This document shows positions 53,891 through 63,770 of a stretch of DNA of 64,000 bases, in pieces. Within the stretch, counting starts at the first letter, position 1. The number at the start of each line of letters is the position of its first letter. Under the pieces are notes generated by a model. The model was not told the DNA's origin. It worked only from the letters and a program-made list of their open reading frames with translations, and searched no databases. Made by a program: the position numbers and the translations under genes. The stretch comes from Stenomitos frigidus ULC18 (lineage in GTDB: Bacteria > Cyanobacteriota > Cyanobacteriia > Leptolyngbyales > Leptolyngbyaceae): contig NZ_PVWK01000008.1 in assembly GCF_003003795.1 (NCBI RefSeq), forward strand, positions 1-64,000, in the 5' to 3' direction.

Positions 53891-54682
53891 TTGGAATTTC
53901 TCACAATCTTTCTTTCTAGCTTGATCACGCTGATTGCTCCAGCAGGTTTTGTAGTCGATCGCGTGGCCCAAGATACAATTCGCAAGCAATTCAAATCCGT
54001 CGAACAACTGGAAGTCCGCATCGATAATGCACCCAGCTACCAGATTGTGCAGGGTAAAGCCGATCGAGTACGCATTGCCGGCCGCGGACTGTTTCTTGCT
54101 GAAGACATTCGACTGGATACGCTGGAGCTAGAAACTGATCCCATTCAACTGGATGCCCGCCGCCTGCAACGTGGGAAAACACGCCTGGAAAAACCGCTCC
54201 GAGCCGGAGTGCGGTTAGTCATTACCCAAGCGGATATGAATCGAGCCTTGCGATCGCCCACTGTGCTCAAACGCCTTACCTCCCTGGGCTTCAGCGCAGT
54301 GGGGAAACGAGACACAAACCGACGTGCGCAGCAGTATACCGTACTCAATCCTCGGATTGTCTTGCTCGCCAATCAGCGTCTTCAGATGCAGGCTGAGCTG
54401 CAGGAGACGGGTGATCCCGCTACGCTCAAAATTTTGGCGGAGTCAGGCATCGAAGTCATCGCAGGGCGGCAGCTGAGGCTTGTCAACCCGTTGGTGAGAT
54501 TGGATGATGAAGCCGTGCCAGAGCAGGTGGTGCGATCGATCGCTCAGGGTATCAGCGAACAGTCCGACTTGCGGCAGCTAGAGAAAACTGGAACAACGGC
54601 AAGGATTTTGCAATTGCAGTTAACGCCCAAGCAAATTAATGTCGCCGCGTTCGTCGAGATCAGTCCAAAACAGCCGCGTTAG
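53891..54682 (+). CDS. DUF2993 (LmeA-family) protein
   Basis: 263 residues. An N-terminal hydrophobic segment (FLTIFLSSLITLIAPAGFVVDRVAQDTI) precedes a DUF2993 domain: VEQLEVRIDNAPSYQIVQGKADRVRIAGRGLFLAEDIRLDTLELETDPI, then RLVITQADMNRALRSPTVLKRL. Family members are lipid-binding proteins of the cell envelope. The TTG start at 53891 lies 5-6 bases after an AAGGA-type site in the end of proS; it is the first codon that keeps the hydrophobic segment. It is likely co-transcribed with proS. Confidence 0.82.
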   Translation: MEFLTIFLSSLITLIAPAGFVVDRVAQDTIRKQFKSVEQLEVRIDNAPSYQIVQGKADRVRIAGRGLFLAEDIRLDTLELETDPIQLDARRLQRGKTRLEKPLRAGVRLVITQADMNRALRSPTVLKRLTSLGFSAVGKRDTNRRAQQYTVLNPRIVLLANQRLQMQAELQETGDPATLKILAESGIEVIAGRQLRLVNPLVRLDDEAVPEQVVRSIAQGISEQSDLRQLEKTGTTARILQLQLTPKQINVAAFVEISPKQPR

Positions 54683-54840
54683 CGTGCAGATGCCATTCAC
54701 AGGTAACTTTTATTTGCTTTATCCTGACTCCCAACCCGTTACTTTAAAGCAATATTCCCGTGTTTCTGGAGTAGCGCTGAGTAGACTGTAGTTACTTAGG
54801 AAGCCTCCACATAGCTTGCTACTTGCAAGGAGAAGAGATT

Positions 54841-55503
54841 ATGGAAGACCAACGATCGCGCCGTCAGATCCCGCTAGGGATCATGGCAGGGTTGTCAGCT
54901 CTAGTGCTTGCTACAGGCAGCGCTGTAGGCTGGTGGAGTTGGCAAGCTTCACATAAAACTCCCAGCGCAGTAGAGCATTCTCAAGGCTCGTCAGAACAGC
55001 AAAAAGTGCCGCCGATCGCCTCTGCTCCAACGGCTACGCAAAAACCACCGACCAGCGCCGCTCCAGCATCACAGTCCAAAACGCTTCAGGTCTACTGGCT
55101 TAAGGCGTCGGGTAGCGCGATCGCTCTTAGCCCTAGTCCCGCAACAATCAGCACCAAGGATCAACAAACCCCAACGGTGTCAGCCGCGATCGAGGCATTG
55201 CTTGCAGGTCCCAGCAACACTGCCGTGACGACTACGATCCCTAGTGACACAAAGCTGCGCAGCCTCACCGTTAAGGACGATGGCATCTATATTGACCTAT
55301 CGCAAGTCTTCACACAGGGCGGCGGCAGCACCTCCATGACTGCCAGATTGGGACAAGTGCTTTACACTGCGACCAGCCTGAACCCAACCGCGAAGGTTTG
55401 GCTATCGGTTGAAGGTAAACCGCTGGAAACCTTGGGCGGTGAAGGGTTAATGGTTGACCAACCGCTCACTCGTGAGGGCTTTAAGCGCGATTTTCCACTT
55501 TGA
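54841..55503 (+). CDS. GerMN-domain exported protein
   Basis: About 220 residues. One membrane/signal segment (IPLGIMAGLSALVLATGSAVGWWSW) is followed by a Ser/Pro/Ala/Gln-rich linker and a GerMN domain: LQVYWLKASGSAIALSPSPATI, AAIEALLAGPSN, TKLRSLTVKDDGIYIDLSQVF and QVLYTATSLNPTAKVWLSVEGKPLETLGGEGLMVDQPLTR. In spore formers such domains occur in GerM; in cyanobacteria they are envelope proteins of unknown role. The ATG at 54841 has AAGGAGA 12 bases upstream. A strong terminator follows at 55576. Confidence 0.87.
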   Translation: MEDQRSRRQIPLGIMAGLSALVLATGSAVGWWSWQASHKTPSAVEHSQGSSEQQKVPPIASAPTATQKPPTSAAPASQSKTLQVYWLKASGSAIALSPSPATISTKDQQTPTVSAAIEALLAGPSNTAVTTTIPSDTKLRSLTVKDDGIYIDLSQVFTQGGGSTSMTARLGQVLYTATSLNPTAKVWLSVEGKPLETLGGEGLMVDQPLTREGFKRDFPL

Positions 55504-55575
55504 GAAGAAGCGTGCAGCTGGGTTAACTCGACAAGCGTCATGCTAATGATTGAGAGCGTAAGCAACCCCAAAATT

Positions 55576-55611
55576 AAGGCCGGCATACCTAGCGTATACC
55601 GGCCTTGCTTT
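55576..55611 (+). terminator. rho-independent terminator
   Basis: Stem AAGGCCGG.ATAC / GTAT.CCGGCCTT (55576-55606) with a five-base loop and one mismatch, then GCTTT. It ends the GerMN transcript. Confidence 0.75.
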
Positions 55612-55712
55612 ATGAAAAAGATCACCTAATAAAAGCGGGTGATTTATTAAAAAGAGTAAATGGTTCTCATCTGTAGCACGTTAACCGTTCTCACAGCAGC
55701 GATCGCTACTGG

Positions 55713-55811
55713 TTAGAACATTGCTGCCAGACCAACCACTCCTAAACCTGCTAAGACCGCGACAGCAGCCATTGCAAAGGATTGACCTAAATGCTTTTTG
55801 GGAGGTTGCAT
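55713..55811 (-). CDS. small single-span membrane protein (32 residues)
   Basis: The ORF is MQPPKKHLGQSF, then AMAAVAVLAGLGVVGLAAMF and a TAA stop. It has a short basic start and one clean 20-residue membrane helix rich in Ala, Val and Gly, of the size and style of small thylakoid subunits. I do not recognise it as a named photosystem or NDH subunit. It lies alone on the minus strand between the GerMN gene and phosphoketolase. The ribosome-binding site is weak. The protein-like composition supports a real gene, but comparison with relatives is needed to prove it. Confidence 0.5.
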   Translation of the reverse strand: MQPPKKHLGQSFAMAAVAVLAGLGVVGLAAMF

Positions 55812-55947
55812 GGTTAAAATCCGGTTAATTTGAATGCTTTAGAGCATATCAGTCGGACTTGCAGAACCAGGAGAAACCTCATCAAACTTAAATGAGCGTT
55901 ACTTAACTTAAGAGTAGGCTCATGAATGGGACTGACGCATCGTGTCA

Positions 55948-56014
55948 AAACCTCGGAGGTTTACGCACGGGATTGGTCAAGCATTTTAATGCTTGGCTTA
56001 AACCTCGGAGGTTT
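55948..56014. repeat. two 15-base palindromes flanking a hairpin
   Basis: AAACCTC G GAGGTTT occurs at 55948-55962 and again at 56000-56014. Between them CAAGCATT TT AATGCTTG (55978-55995) forms a perfect stem. The array is symmetrical as a whole. It lies downstream of phosphoketolase and upstream of the small membrane ORF. Confidence 0.7.
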
Positions 56015-56041
56015 GCATCGGTTCAGAGGGAAAAAATGCTG

Positions 56042-56073
56042 CTGTAGGGACGTTACAGGCAACGTCCCTACAG
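56042..56073. repeat. palindromic repeat (CTGTAGGGACGTT / AACGTCCCTACAG)
   Basis: Perfect 13-base arms with a six-base loop, 41 bases after the phosphoketolase stop. A close relative lies at 63571-63598. It can form a terminator-like hairpin for xfp. Confidence 0.8.
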
Positions 56074-56113
56074 ATGTCCAGCACGATAGCGCCTTCAAGC
56101 CTATGGCAATGGG

Positions 56114-58600
56114 CTACGCGCGTGAGTGTGCTGTTCCTTCCGCCCCTTCCTGGGAGGGATTGTCACTACTGGAGTCGATGCTTCTGGCTGAAGCAGCGTC
56201 GATTTTGGCTGCACCTCGATACGCTTGCCACGTCCAATTCTCCACTTCTGGCATATCTTTGCCGTAGGTAGTGATGTAATGCTGATGCTCAATCAGCTTG
56301 TCGCGAATGTTCTGTTTGACGTAAGCACCAATTTTGCTGAGTTTAGGGACGCGATCGATCACATCCTGTGCGAGATGAAAGCGATCGAGATCATTCAAAA
56401 CAACCATATCGAATGGCGTGGTGGTCGTCCCTTCTTCTTTGTAGCCCCGCACATGCAAATTATTGTGGTTGGTGCGGCGGTAAAGCAGGCGATGGATCAG
56501 CCAGGGATAGCCGTGAAACGCAAAAATGATGGGTTTGTCTGAGGTGAAGATGGAATCGAAATCCGAATCGGAGATGCCGTGTGGGTGTTCGCTCGGCGGC
56601 TGAAGGGTCATTAAATCGACCACGTTCACCACGCGGATTTTGAGGTCGTGAAACTGCGATCGCAGAAAATCAACGGCAGCAAGGGTTTCCAACGTAGGAA
56701 CATCACCAGCACACGCCATGACCACATCCGGTTCACCCCCATGATCATTGCTGGCCCACTCCCAAATCCCCAGTCCTGCCGTGCAGTGTTTAACGGCCGC
56801 ATCCATATTCAGCCACTGCAATTCGGGCTGCTTACCCGCGACGATGACGTTGACATATTGGCGGCTCCGGAGGCAGTGATCCGCCACAGACAGCAGCGTA
56901 TTGGCATCCGGTGGCAAATAGACCCGCACAACCTTGGCTTTCTTGTTCGTCACGACATCAATAAAGCCAGGATCTTGATGGCTAAACCCATTGTGATCTT
57001 GTCGCCAAACGTGGGAAGTCAACAGATAGTTGAGAGAGGCGATCGGTCTGCGCCAGGGGATATCCATGCAGCTTTCTAACCACTTGGCATGTTGGTTAAA
57101 CATGGAATCGACAATGTGGATAAAGGCTTCGTAGCACGAGAAAAAGCCGTGCCGTCCTGTGAGCAGATAGCCTTCGAGCCAGCCCTGACACATGTGCTCA
57201 CTCAACACTTCCATCACCCGCCCTGATGGATCGATGTGGTCATCGGTCAGCAAGATTTCGGCAGTGGAGACGCGATCGGTGACCTCCAGCACTGCGCCTA
57301 AACGATTGGAGTTGTTTTCGTCGGGGCTCATCATCCGAAAGTTGCGGCTATCGGCATTCGACTGCATCACATCGCGAAGAAACTCTCCCAAAATGCGAGT
57401 CGATTCTGCCATTTCGGTGCCAGGGTTTTCGACGGCAACCGCATAGCGGCGGAAGTCGGGTAGCTTCAAGTCTCTCAGCAGCACCCCACCGTTGGCATGT
57501 GGATTGGCACCCATCCGCCGATCGCCCGCTGGTGCCAACGCTGCCAACTCCGGCATGAGTCGTCCCTGATCATCAAAGAGTTCTTCCGGTTTGTAGCTCT
57601 TCATCCATGTTTCCAACAGCTGCACATGTTCTGGATGACTGGCCATTTCTGCGAGGGGCACCTGATGCGATCGCCAGGAACCTTCCATTTGTTTGCCGTC
57701 CACGACCTTTGGACCTGTCCAACCTTTGGGCGATCGCAGAATGATCATGGGGAAGGGCGATCGCTGCTGATAGCCATGCACCCGTGCCTCTCGCTGGATG
57801 CTTTTGATTTCAGCAATGATGGTATCGAGCGTGCTTGCCATTAGCTGATGCATGGTCTCGGGGTCAGACCCTTCCACAAAATAGGGCTTGTAACCATACC
57901 CAACAAACAAGCTTTCCAATTCGTGCTGCGGTATTCGAGCCAGTACTGTTGGGTTGGCAATCTTATAACCATTGAGATGCAGAATCGGTATAACAGCTCC
58001 ATCGCGCGCCGGATTGAGGAATTTATTGGAATGCCAACTGGTTGCCAGTGGCCCCGTTTCAGCTTCGCCATCGCCAACCACACAAGCCACAATCAGATCA
58101 GGATTGTCAAAAGCAGCCCCATACGCATGCACCAATGCATATCCTAACTCCCCCCCTTCATGAATCGAGCCGGGCGTTTCGGGAGCCGCATGGCTGGGAA
58201 TACCACCTGGAAACGAGAACTGTTTGAATAGTTTCTGGATGCCATCTGCATCTTGAGAAATATTGGGATACAGTTCGCTGTATGTGCCTTCCAAATAGGT
58301 GTTTGCCACCATCCCAGGACCGCCATGCCCTGGACCCGCGATATAGAGCACGCTCAAGTCCTGGGCTTTGATGATGCGGTTGAAATGGGCGTAGATGAAA
58401 TTCAGTCCTGGCGTTGTGCCCCAATGTCCCAACAGCCTTGGCTTGATGTGCTCCAGTTTGAGCGGTTCCTGTAGCAATGGATTGTCTAATAGATAGATCT
58501 GACCAACCGAAAGATAGTTTGCAGCCCGCCAATAGGCATGAATGGTTCGGAGTTCGTTGCTACTGAGAGGCTGTGGCTGTACTGAAGTTGCGACAGTCAT
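56114..58600 (-). CDS. xfp: phosphoketolase (xylulose-5-phosphate/fructose-6-phosphate)
   Basis: 828 residues, a thiamine-diphosphate enzyme that splits xylulose-5-P or fructose-6-P into acetyl-P and a triose or tetrose phosphate. Family segments: [82 protein letters not shown], the TDP-binding [40 protein letters not shown], and [26 protein letters not shown]. The ATG at 58600 has AGAGG nine bases upstream; an earlier ATG at 58609 is too close to it. It gives a carbon-saving route to acetyl-CoA together with the xylB product. Confidence 0.95.
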   Translation of the reverse strand: MTVATSVQPQPLSSNELRTIHAYWRAANYLSVGQIYLLDNPLLQEPLKLEHIKPRLLGHWGTTPGLNFIYAHFNRIIKAQDLSVLYIAGPGHGGPGMVANTYLEGTYSELYPNISQDADGIQKLFKQFSFPGGIPSHAAPETPGSIHEGGELGYALVHAYGAAFDNPDLIVACVVGDGEAETGPLATSWHSNKFLNPARDGAVIPILHLNGYKIANPTVLARIPQHELESLFVGYGYKPYFVEGSDPETMHQLMASTLDTIIAEIKSIQREARVHGYQQRSPFPMIILRSPKGWTGPKVVDGKQMEGSWRSHQVPLAEMASHPEHVQLLETWMKSYKPEELFDDQGRLMPELAALAPAGDRRMGANPHANGGVLLRDLKLPDFRRYAVAVENPGTEMAESTRILGEFLRDVMQSNADSRNFRMMSPDENNSNRLGAVLEVTDRVSTAEILLTDDHIDPSGRVMEVLSEHMCQGWLEGYLLTGRHGFFSCYEAFIHIVDSMFNQHAKWLESCMDIPWRRPIASLNYLLTSHVWRQDHNGFSHQDPGFIDVVTNKKAKVVRVYLPPDANTLLSVADHCLRSRQYVNVIVAGKQPELQWLNMDAAVKHCTAGLGIWEWASNDHGGEPDVVMACAGDVPTLETLAAVDFLRSQFHDLKIRVVNVVDLMTLQPPSEHPHGISDSDFDSIFTSDKPIIFAFHGYPWLIHRLLYRRTNHNNLHVRGYKEEGTTTTPFDMVVLNDLDRFHLAQDVIDRVPKLSKIGAYVKQNIRDKLIEHQHYITTYGKDMPEVENWTWQAYRGAAKIDAASARSIDSSSDNPSQEGAEGTAHSRA

Positions 58601-58858
58601 AAATTCCATCCTCTAAACTTGAATGCTTGAACACTGCTGTCAAACGCTGAGACACTCTCTTGTCTGTCGTGAAGGCTCTCGCGATCGCCAAAGCGCCAGA
58701 TTTTGCTCTGGCAAAACGGTACTATTGGTAACTTTCGCATGTTGAACCAGAGGCAGACGTTTTGCGTCAGCCATCAGGGGGAGATTCAATCTAGAAGGCG
58801 GGTTTTTGCCTAGCAAGCACCGAGCTGTCGTTGGTTCAACTGGTTTCTGAACCACGCG

Positions 58859-61057
58859 CTATTCGTCTTCGTTGGACGCCACACCTTCGATGCGCAACAT
58901 GCGATGCTCGATCGCGCCCCAGGTTTGTGGTGATACTCTCACAGCGGCTTGCTTACAGCGCACCATCAACCAGTTGGCATACAGGTAGTTTTCTAGCGCT
59001 TGCAGTTCCGCTTCGGTAAGATTCACTAAATCAGCGTCCAGTTGAAGGGCATGGAGCCAGAGGTGAGAGAGTCGATCGCTGTAGGCTTGCTGAGCATCGG
59101 GCTGGCTGGCAGTGGGTTCTCGCAGCTTCAGGGCTTCCAGGCGGGCGACCACGGCTTTGAAGTTGACATTCTTAAAGACTTTGGATTGATGAAACTCTTG
59201 TGCGAGGGCTTTAGTGAGTGCCTGCGCGATCGTGCGCGAGGTACGGGCAACAGTGCGATTGCGTGCCTTGGCACGGGCAGGCACACAGTTCAAATCCAGG
59301 GCGTGGGCAAGGTTCACCGCACGAGAGAGGTCAATGGCAGACACTGACGCTGGCGATCGCACCAGATCCAGAGTTTGCACTAAATCCAGCACTCGCGCCA
59401 AATCTGCGTGTAGGATACGCACCAGATCCTGCGCACGATCGCGCACCAAGGCCAGAAACAGGGCAGCGGCTCGTTTCGCGGCTGGCTTAATGGCACCATC
59501 TGTATCCGCTGTCATCTGGTCAGCCCATTGCAGTAAGGCTTCCAGTCGCGGTGTGTTGATGTACTTGCGGGCTTTGCGCTCCATCCGCAGCAGCAGTTCA
59601 TCCGCTCCATGTCGCATCAGCCCGGAAACGAGCAAAAAGACTTCCTGCCAGCGATCGTCCGTCAGGTGACGAGCAACTAGCGCCGCAATCTGGTTATGGT
59701 CGTCGATGAACTGGGCGGCCAGATATTCCTGTAGGGTCAGGTGAGAAAAAGAGAACACATCTTCCGCACGTTCAACCAGAATGCCCTGCTGGATGGCGAT
59801 TGCGTGCAAAATGGCTTCCCCATCGAGATGCTTCGGCGCGTTCAGGTTGGAAGTGAGAAAGGTCTTAATCTGGCTGACGATTTCGCGCTGGGAAAAGAAC
59901 AGGCGATCGGCTTCAAAGCCATAGTAGGCCAGCTCCGACAGCAGAATTTCTTCCAGTTCGGTGTTCAAACCTTGATAAATCTGTTCCCGCATGATGCGCT
60001 TTTCCGCGGCCCATTCTTCGAGCAGCACGCGCAGCGCTTTGCAGTAGAGTCCGCTGCGGTTGTTAGGAAAGTTTTGGGAGCGATCGTAGACTAGACACAG
60101 CAAGGTGAGCAGCAGGGGCGTTTGTCCCAGCTCCTTCGCCGCGGCATGTTCTGGCTTTTGCAGCAGTTCCCAGCAGCGTTGAGCCGTCCCTGCGGTTTGA
60201 TCAGCAGTAGAGCCAAACCAGTTGTGAATAAACTGCTGCATTTGTGCCTGGTCAAACTCTGCCATTGCTACATCGTTGAAGCGGCGGAAGTTGTGACGAT
60301 ACGCAGCCACACGACAGGACGCAATAAAACGGTTTTTGTCGTGCTGATCCACAAAATTTTGGATCTGACAAATGGCCTCGTCGGTATTTTTGGTAGGCAC
60401 TTCGTCCAGCCCATCCAGCAGAATGAGCAGTTTGCCTTGCTCCAGCAGTTTGGTGGTGATTTCATCCGGCGACGGGAAGCCGCAAATGCGAAACTCCTGC
60501 GCGATCGCCCGTTCGATATCAATCTCGCTCGCGGTGAAGTTCTTTAGCTCAATCAGGACGGGAATACACTCATGCTCATAGCCACCAACCTTGCCCTTGA
60601 GTGCTTCCAAACCCATCTTGCGAAGGAATGTAGACTTGCCTGCGCCAGGCCCACCCAACACCATCAGGTATTGCTTTTCGTTGGCAACTTGCAGCCCATC
60701 TTGCTTCACCGCGTTGTCCGGCTGAAAGCCACGTCTACCCGATCGTCGATACGCTTTTTCCAGCGCTTCGATCGATTCAAACCAGTGGACATCTGCCTTG
60801 TGTAAAAACTGGACATTAGTATAAACCGACTCCAGTGCGACGGGTTCTCGCATACCCAGCACCTTAAGGATGCCGTGGCGATCGCCGTAGTTCTGGACAT
60901 ACTGCACGGCCGCTCTGGCGATGAGTTGCTCAGTCTTCTCGTCCAGGCTCTTGCCCATCCAGCCCAACACCCGACTGCCACCATCACACAGCACACGGCT
61001 GAAAATGGTCGCTAAAGTCAAACTCGCTGCCTGAATCGCGATCCGCTCAAAAGTCAT
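58859..61057 (-). CDS. NACHT-domain NTPase (bacterial NLR-like)
   Basis: 732 residues. A short N-terminal helical part (EKTEQLIARAAVQYVQNYGDRHG) is followed by a NACHT domain: Walker A GGPGAGKST (135-143), Walker B LLILLDGLDEV (210-220) with the extra acidic residues typical of NACHT, sensor CRVAAYR, and the helical NACHT tail (LGQTPLLLTLLCLVYDRS ... FSFSHLTLQEYLAAQFI). The part after WQEVFLLVSGLM includes an irregular Ala/Arg/Leu/Asp repeat at about 535-590 and a helical end. Bacterial NACHT proteins include antiphage sensors; the absence of a clear N-terminal effector leaves the role open. It is a single gene. Confidence 0.88.
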   Translation of the reverse strand: MTFERIAIQAASLTLATIFSRVLCDGGSRVLGWMGKSLDEKTEQLIARAAVQYVQNYGDRHGILKVLGMREPVALESVYTNVQFLHKADVHWFESIEALEKAYRRSGRRGFQPDNAVKQDGLQVANEKQYLMVLGGPGAGKSTFLRKMGLEALKGKVGGYEHECIPVLIELKNFTASEIDIERAIAQEFRICGFPSPDEITTKLLEQGKLLILLDGLDEVPTKNTDEAICQIQNFVDQHDKNRFIASCRVAAYRHNFRRFNDVAMAEFDQAQMQQFIHNWFGSTADQTAGTAQRCWELLQKPEHAAAKELGQTPLLLTLLCLVYDRSQNFPNNRSGLYCKALRVLLEEWAAEKRIMREQIYQGLNTELEEILLSELAYYGFEADRLFFSQREIVSQIKTFLTSNLNAPKHLDGEAILHAIAIQQGILVERAEDVFSFSHLTLQEYLAAQFIDDHNQIAALVARHLTDDRWQEVFLLVSGLMRHGADELLLRMERKARKYINTPRLEALLQWADQMTADTDGAIKPAAKRAAALFLALVRDRAQDLVRILHADLARVLDLVQTLDLVRSPASVSAIDLSRAVNLAHALDLNCVPARAKARNRTVARTSRTIAQALTKALAQEFHQSKVFKNVNFKAVVARLEALKLREPTASQPDAQQAYSDRLSHLWLHALQLDADLVNLTEAELQALENYLYANWLMVRCKQAAVRVSPQTWGAIEHRMLRIEGVASNEDE

Positions 61058-61158
61058 AGAGTGTCGCTCGAAACACCTCTAGTCCACTGTAAGCGGATCT
61101 GATCCATTGGCTACACGCATTTGAGTGAGTTGTTCTCTACGGTGTCTACAGAAGCCAA

Positions 61159-63207
61159 TTACCAGACCGTCCAGTCTTCCCATTTCTCGTTAAAGATGGA
61201 TGTGTTTGGAAAGGCGGTTGGATTGCCGTTTTGGTTGAGTTGCTTTTGCAACTTTTGGAGTTTAGGCGTAGTGCCGGATAAATCGTCAACCAACTGATAG
61301 GGCAGGATGTCTTCTGACAGCACGAAATCGGCTGTGGTTCCGGCTGCGGCACCCACTGACCACTCAAAGGAATGGACGCGATAATCAGCCGCGACAATAA
61401 AACTGGTGGCAATGCTTTTGCTGGCGACTAGGAGATTATCGATCTTTTGCGGAATCATCGATCGCAGCGGAATCTGCCCCGGATAAGACTGTCCATGTGC
61501 CTGTCGTACACCCGGACGCTCGATGTTACCTGGCTTTTCGGGTGGCGGGTCTTGCATGCAAGGATGGAAGTCGATCGCGTACTGCGCAATGCCAACGGAA
61601 TCGGGATAAATGGTGGAGCGCGATCGTCGAGTCACTTTTTCAGGTGGAATGTCGTTCACAATGACGTTGCCGGTTTCCAGTCCAGCCAGCGCAACCCAGA
61701 GCGATCGATACAGTGACGCCGGTAAGTTGCGATAGTACTCCTGACGATAATCCGCCCGTGACACATTGATTTCATTCACGCTGAAACCGTTGGGATAGCC
61801 AGTAGAAGGACGTCCCAACAATCGTCGCCCTTCCCGCATGTAGGGGTATTTGGACAATCCATGTGCGGTTCCCATCGGTGCATTGAACCCAGTCAACAGA
61901 CGGTGATTGGGCGCTGGTTTCTTGAATCCTGGTCCTAACTGAGAATCGGTGGTGCCTTCTACTAGCCAGTAATAAAAGCCTAGTGCCAGTTCCTCGCCTT
62001 TGCGGAGCGCGTCGGTGCGCAAGCCACCCATCCAGTTGCCCGAAGTGAGTTGTCCCGTTTGCTGAAGCTGCGATCGGTCATACACCAGGTTGTCGGCGGC
62101 AGTACCGGGACGGTAATCGTTGCCCCACACCCAGTTCTGCATGGAAATATCACCGGGCGTCGGCGCTGTCACTGTAAGCGGGCCCGCTTTGATACGCGGC
62201 CCCGTTTTGGGACTCCAGATGCGACGGTAGGTAAAAACAAAGTTGAAATCGGCTTTGCGGTAGTCAGCATCGTAACCGTAGTACGGTTCATACTGCTCGT
62301 AAAACGGCGGCTTTTGCTGCGGTTGGTCGCCTTCCATCTGCTCCATCGCAAACGTATAGGTAAACCCTTGAAGACAGTAGGGGTCGCCTGTGTCAGTAGG
62401 GGACGACGGATTAAGGTAGGTACGCGGATCAAGCCCGATCCGATACGGCACATCTGCCAGCGCGATCAATTCACCTGTTTCGGTGGAGTCAACCACAATC
62501 CAACGCCGTCCACGCGGCACAAAGCGAACGATTTGCTTGGTCAATCGAGAAGAATTTTCGTAACGATAGGCATCTTCGATCGTCTGTGAAAGCGGTTCCG
62601 TATTTAGCGGTGGCATGCCGGGTGCAGGACTGTGTTGGATGGCGATCGCCGAATTAATCAGCTTTCCATCAGCGCTGATATCCAGGTTTTTAATCACAGT
62701 CGATGGAAACCACTGAAGCGTGCCTTTGCCCTTCTTCGCCGCTTCCTGCAGCATAGCCATCAAAATCTGTTCGGCATCGTTGGGCAAAAAGCAGGACACA
62801 CTCACCCAACATTCGCCAGGATTGAGCCTGCCATATTTGCGTTCAATTCGCTGACGCAGTTCGTTATAACCCCGCGCATAAAAGAGCAGCGCCCGTTGCT
62901 TTTTCGCTTCATCCAGTGCCGAAGTACCTTGCGAGGTCAACTGTCCACCGACCCAATCGGTAATATCTGTCAGGCAAACGGTACGTCCAGCCAGCAGCGC
63001 TTCGTACGTCGTGGCAACGCCTGCAATCCCACCACCCGCGACAAGCAGCTCACAATTGACGACGCGATCGGGCACACGCGGTAGATTGGTTGGCACAACG
63101 ATGTCGCCTTGAGCAGGGGTGCGAAGCGCCACACTGACGACGCTCACTACCACCAGGAAGATAACGGCAAACCGGACTGAACCACGCCAGCGAAAACGTT
63201 TAAACAT
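61159..63207 (-). CDS. exported FAD-dependent oxidoreductase
   Basis: 682 residues with an N-terminal signal (RFAVIFLVVVSVVSVALRTPAQG). The Rossmann dinucleotide site is CELLVAGGGIAGVATTYEALLAGRTVCLTDITDWVGGQLTSQG, typical of the FAD_oxidored family. The C-terminal FAD site is DNLLVASKSIATSFIVAADYRVHSFEWSVGAAAGTTADFVL. The middle is substrate-specific and rich in Tyr/Trp/Pro. The substrate is unknown; the exported location is unusual for an FAD enzyme and could mean Tat or Sec export before cofactor loading. It ends 101 bases upstream of the NACHT start, on the same strand. Confidence 0.82.
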   Translation of the reverse strand: MFKRFRWRGSVRFAVIFLVVVSVVSVALRTPAQGDIVVPTNLPRVPDRVVNCELLVAGGGIAGVATTYEALLAGRTVCLTDITDWVGGQLTSQGTSALDEAKKQRALLFYARGYNELRQRIERKYGRLNPGECWVSVSCFLPNDAEQILMAMLQEAAKKGKGTLQWFPSTVIKNLDISADGKLINSAIAIQHSPAPGMPPLNTEPLSQTIEDAYRYENSSRLTKQIVRFVPRGRRWIVVDSTETGELIALADVPYRIGLDPRTYLNPSSPTDTGDPYCLQGFTYTFAMEQMEGDQPQQKPPFYEQYEPYYGYDADYRKADFNFVFTYRRIWSPKTGPRIKAGPLTVTAPTPGDISMQNWVWGNDYRPGTAADNLVYDRSQLQQTGQLTSGNWMGGLRTDALRKGEELALGFYYWLVEGTTDSQLGPGFKKPAPNHRLLTGFNAPMGTAHGLSKYPYMREGRRLLGRPSTGYPNGFSVNEINVSRADYRQEYYRNLPASLYRSLWVALAGLETGNVIVNDIPPEKVTRRSRSTIYPDSVGIAQYAIDFHPCMQDPPPEKPGNIERPGVRQAHGQSYPGQIPLRSMIPQKIDNLLVASKSIATSFIVAADYRVHSFEWSVGAAAGTTADFVLSEDILPYQLVDDLSGTTPKLQKLQKQLNQNGNPTAFPNTSIFNEKWEDWTVW

Positions 63208-63305
63208 GCAATATTCGAGAATGTGACGGAGGGTAAGACTGCCAATTGTGGACTATAGCCCACGTCTGCAAGCGAGTCGCGACAATTGTTTGCCCACCTC
63301 TGGGA

Positions 63306-63530
63306 CTACTTGCCCGATGTCTTCGTTTCCCGATAATCGGCATCAATCCAACAGCGTGGCAGGCTTTCTCCCGACGGAAAAACGAGAGTGGCTTTGGCGA
63401 TCGGCTCTTTGTCTTGCTCTTCTTCACCCGACTGCACGCGCCCTGAAATCTTATCTTTCGCTGGATTAATCAGATCAACAATTTCGACCACCTCAATCAA
63501 TGAACCTGTCCGCTTATCTTGTAGCAACAT
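63306..63530 (-). CDS. small conserved cyanobacterial protein
   Basis: 74 residues: MLLQDKRTGSLIEVVEIVDLINPAKDKISGRVQSGEEEQDKEPIAKATLVFPSGESLPRCWIDADYR. This wording (MLLQDK.TG.LIE and FPSGE.LPRCW) is one I associate with a cyanobacteria-wide family of unknown function. The frame is open to 63689, but the upstream part is written by a palindromic repeat, so the ATG at 63530 is preferred. Whether it binds a partner is unknown. Confidence 0.65.
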   Translation of the reverse strand: MLLQDKRTGSLIEVVEIVDLINPAKDKISGRVQSGEEEQDKEPIAKATLVFPSGESLPRCWIDADYRETKTSGK

Positions 63531-63570
63531 CCATGTTTCCTCAATGCGATCGATGGGGCATGTTTCGTTT

Positions 63571-63598
63571 GTCGGGACGTTACGTGTAACGTCCCGAC
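63571..63598. repeat. palindromic repeat (GTCGGGACGTTAC / GTAACGTCCCGAC)
   Basis: Perfect 13-base arms with a two-base loop, upstream of the small conserved gene. It is a relative of the repeat at 56042-56073. Confidence 0.85.
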
Positions 63599-63770
63599 GG
63601 CAGACATCCCATCCTTTAACACATCTCATTAAAGGTGAAGACATCGATTTTTGCGCCATCCTGCGGGAAGAGACAAGAGAAGACCTCAATTATTTGTAAG
63701 CTATCAGCTATCAGCTATCAGCCTTAAAAGCTGACGTTGACTACTGACCGCTAACTCCTAACCGCCAACT

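Noticed and set aside
53204-54007. 267-codon ORF opposite the end of proS
   Set aside because: Shadow of proS and the DUF2993 gene; composition is not protein-like.
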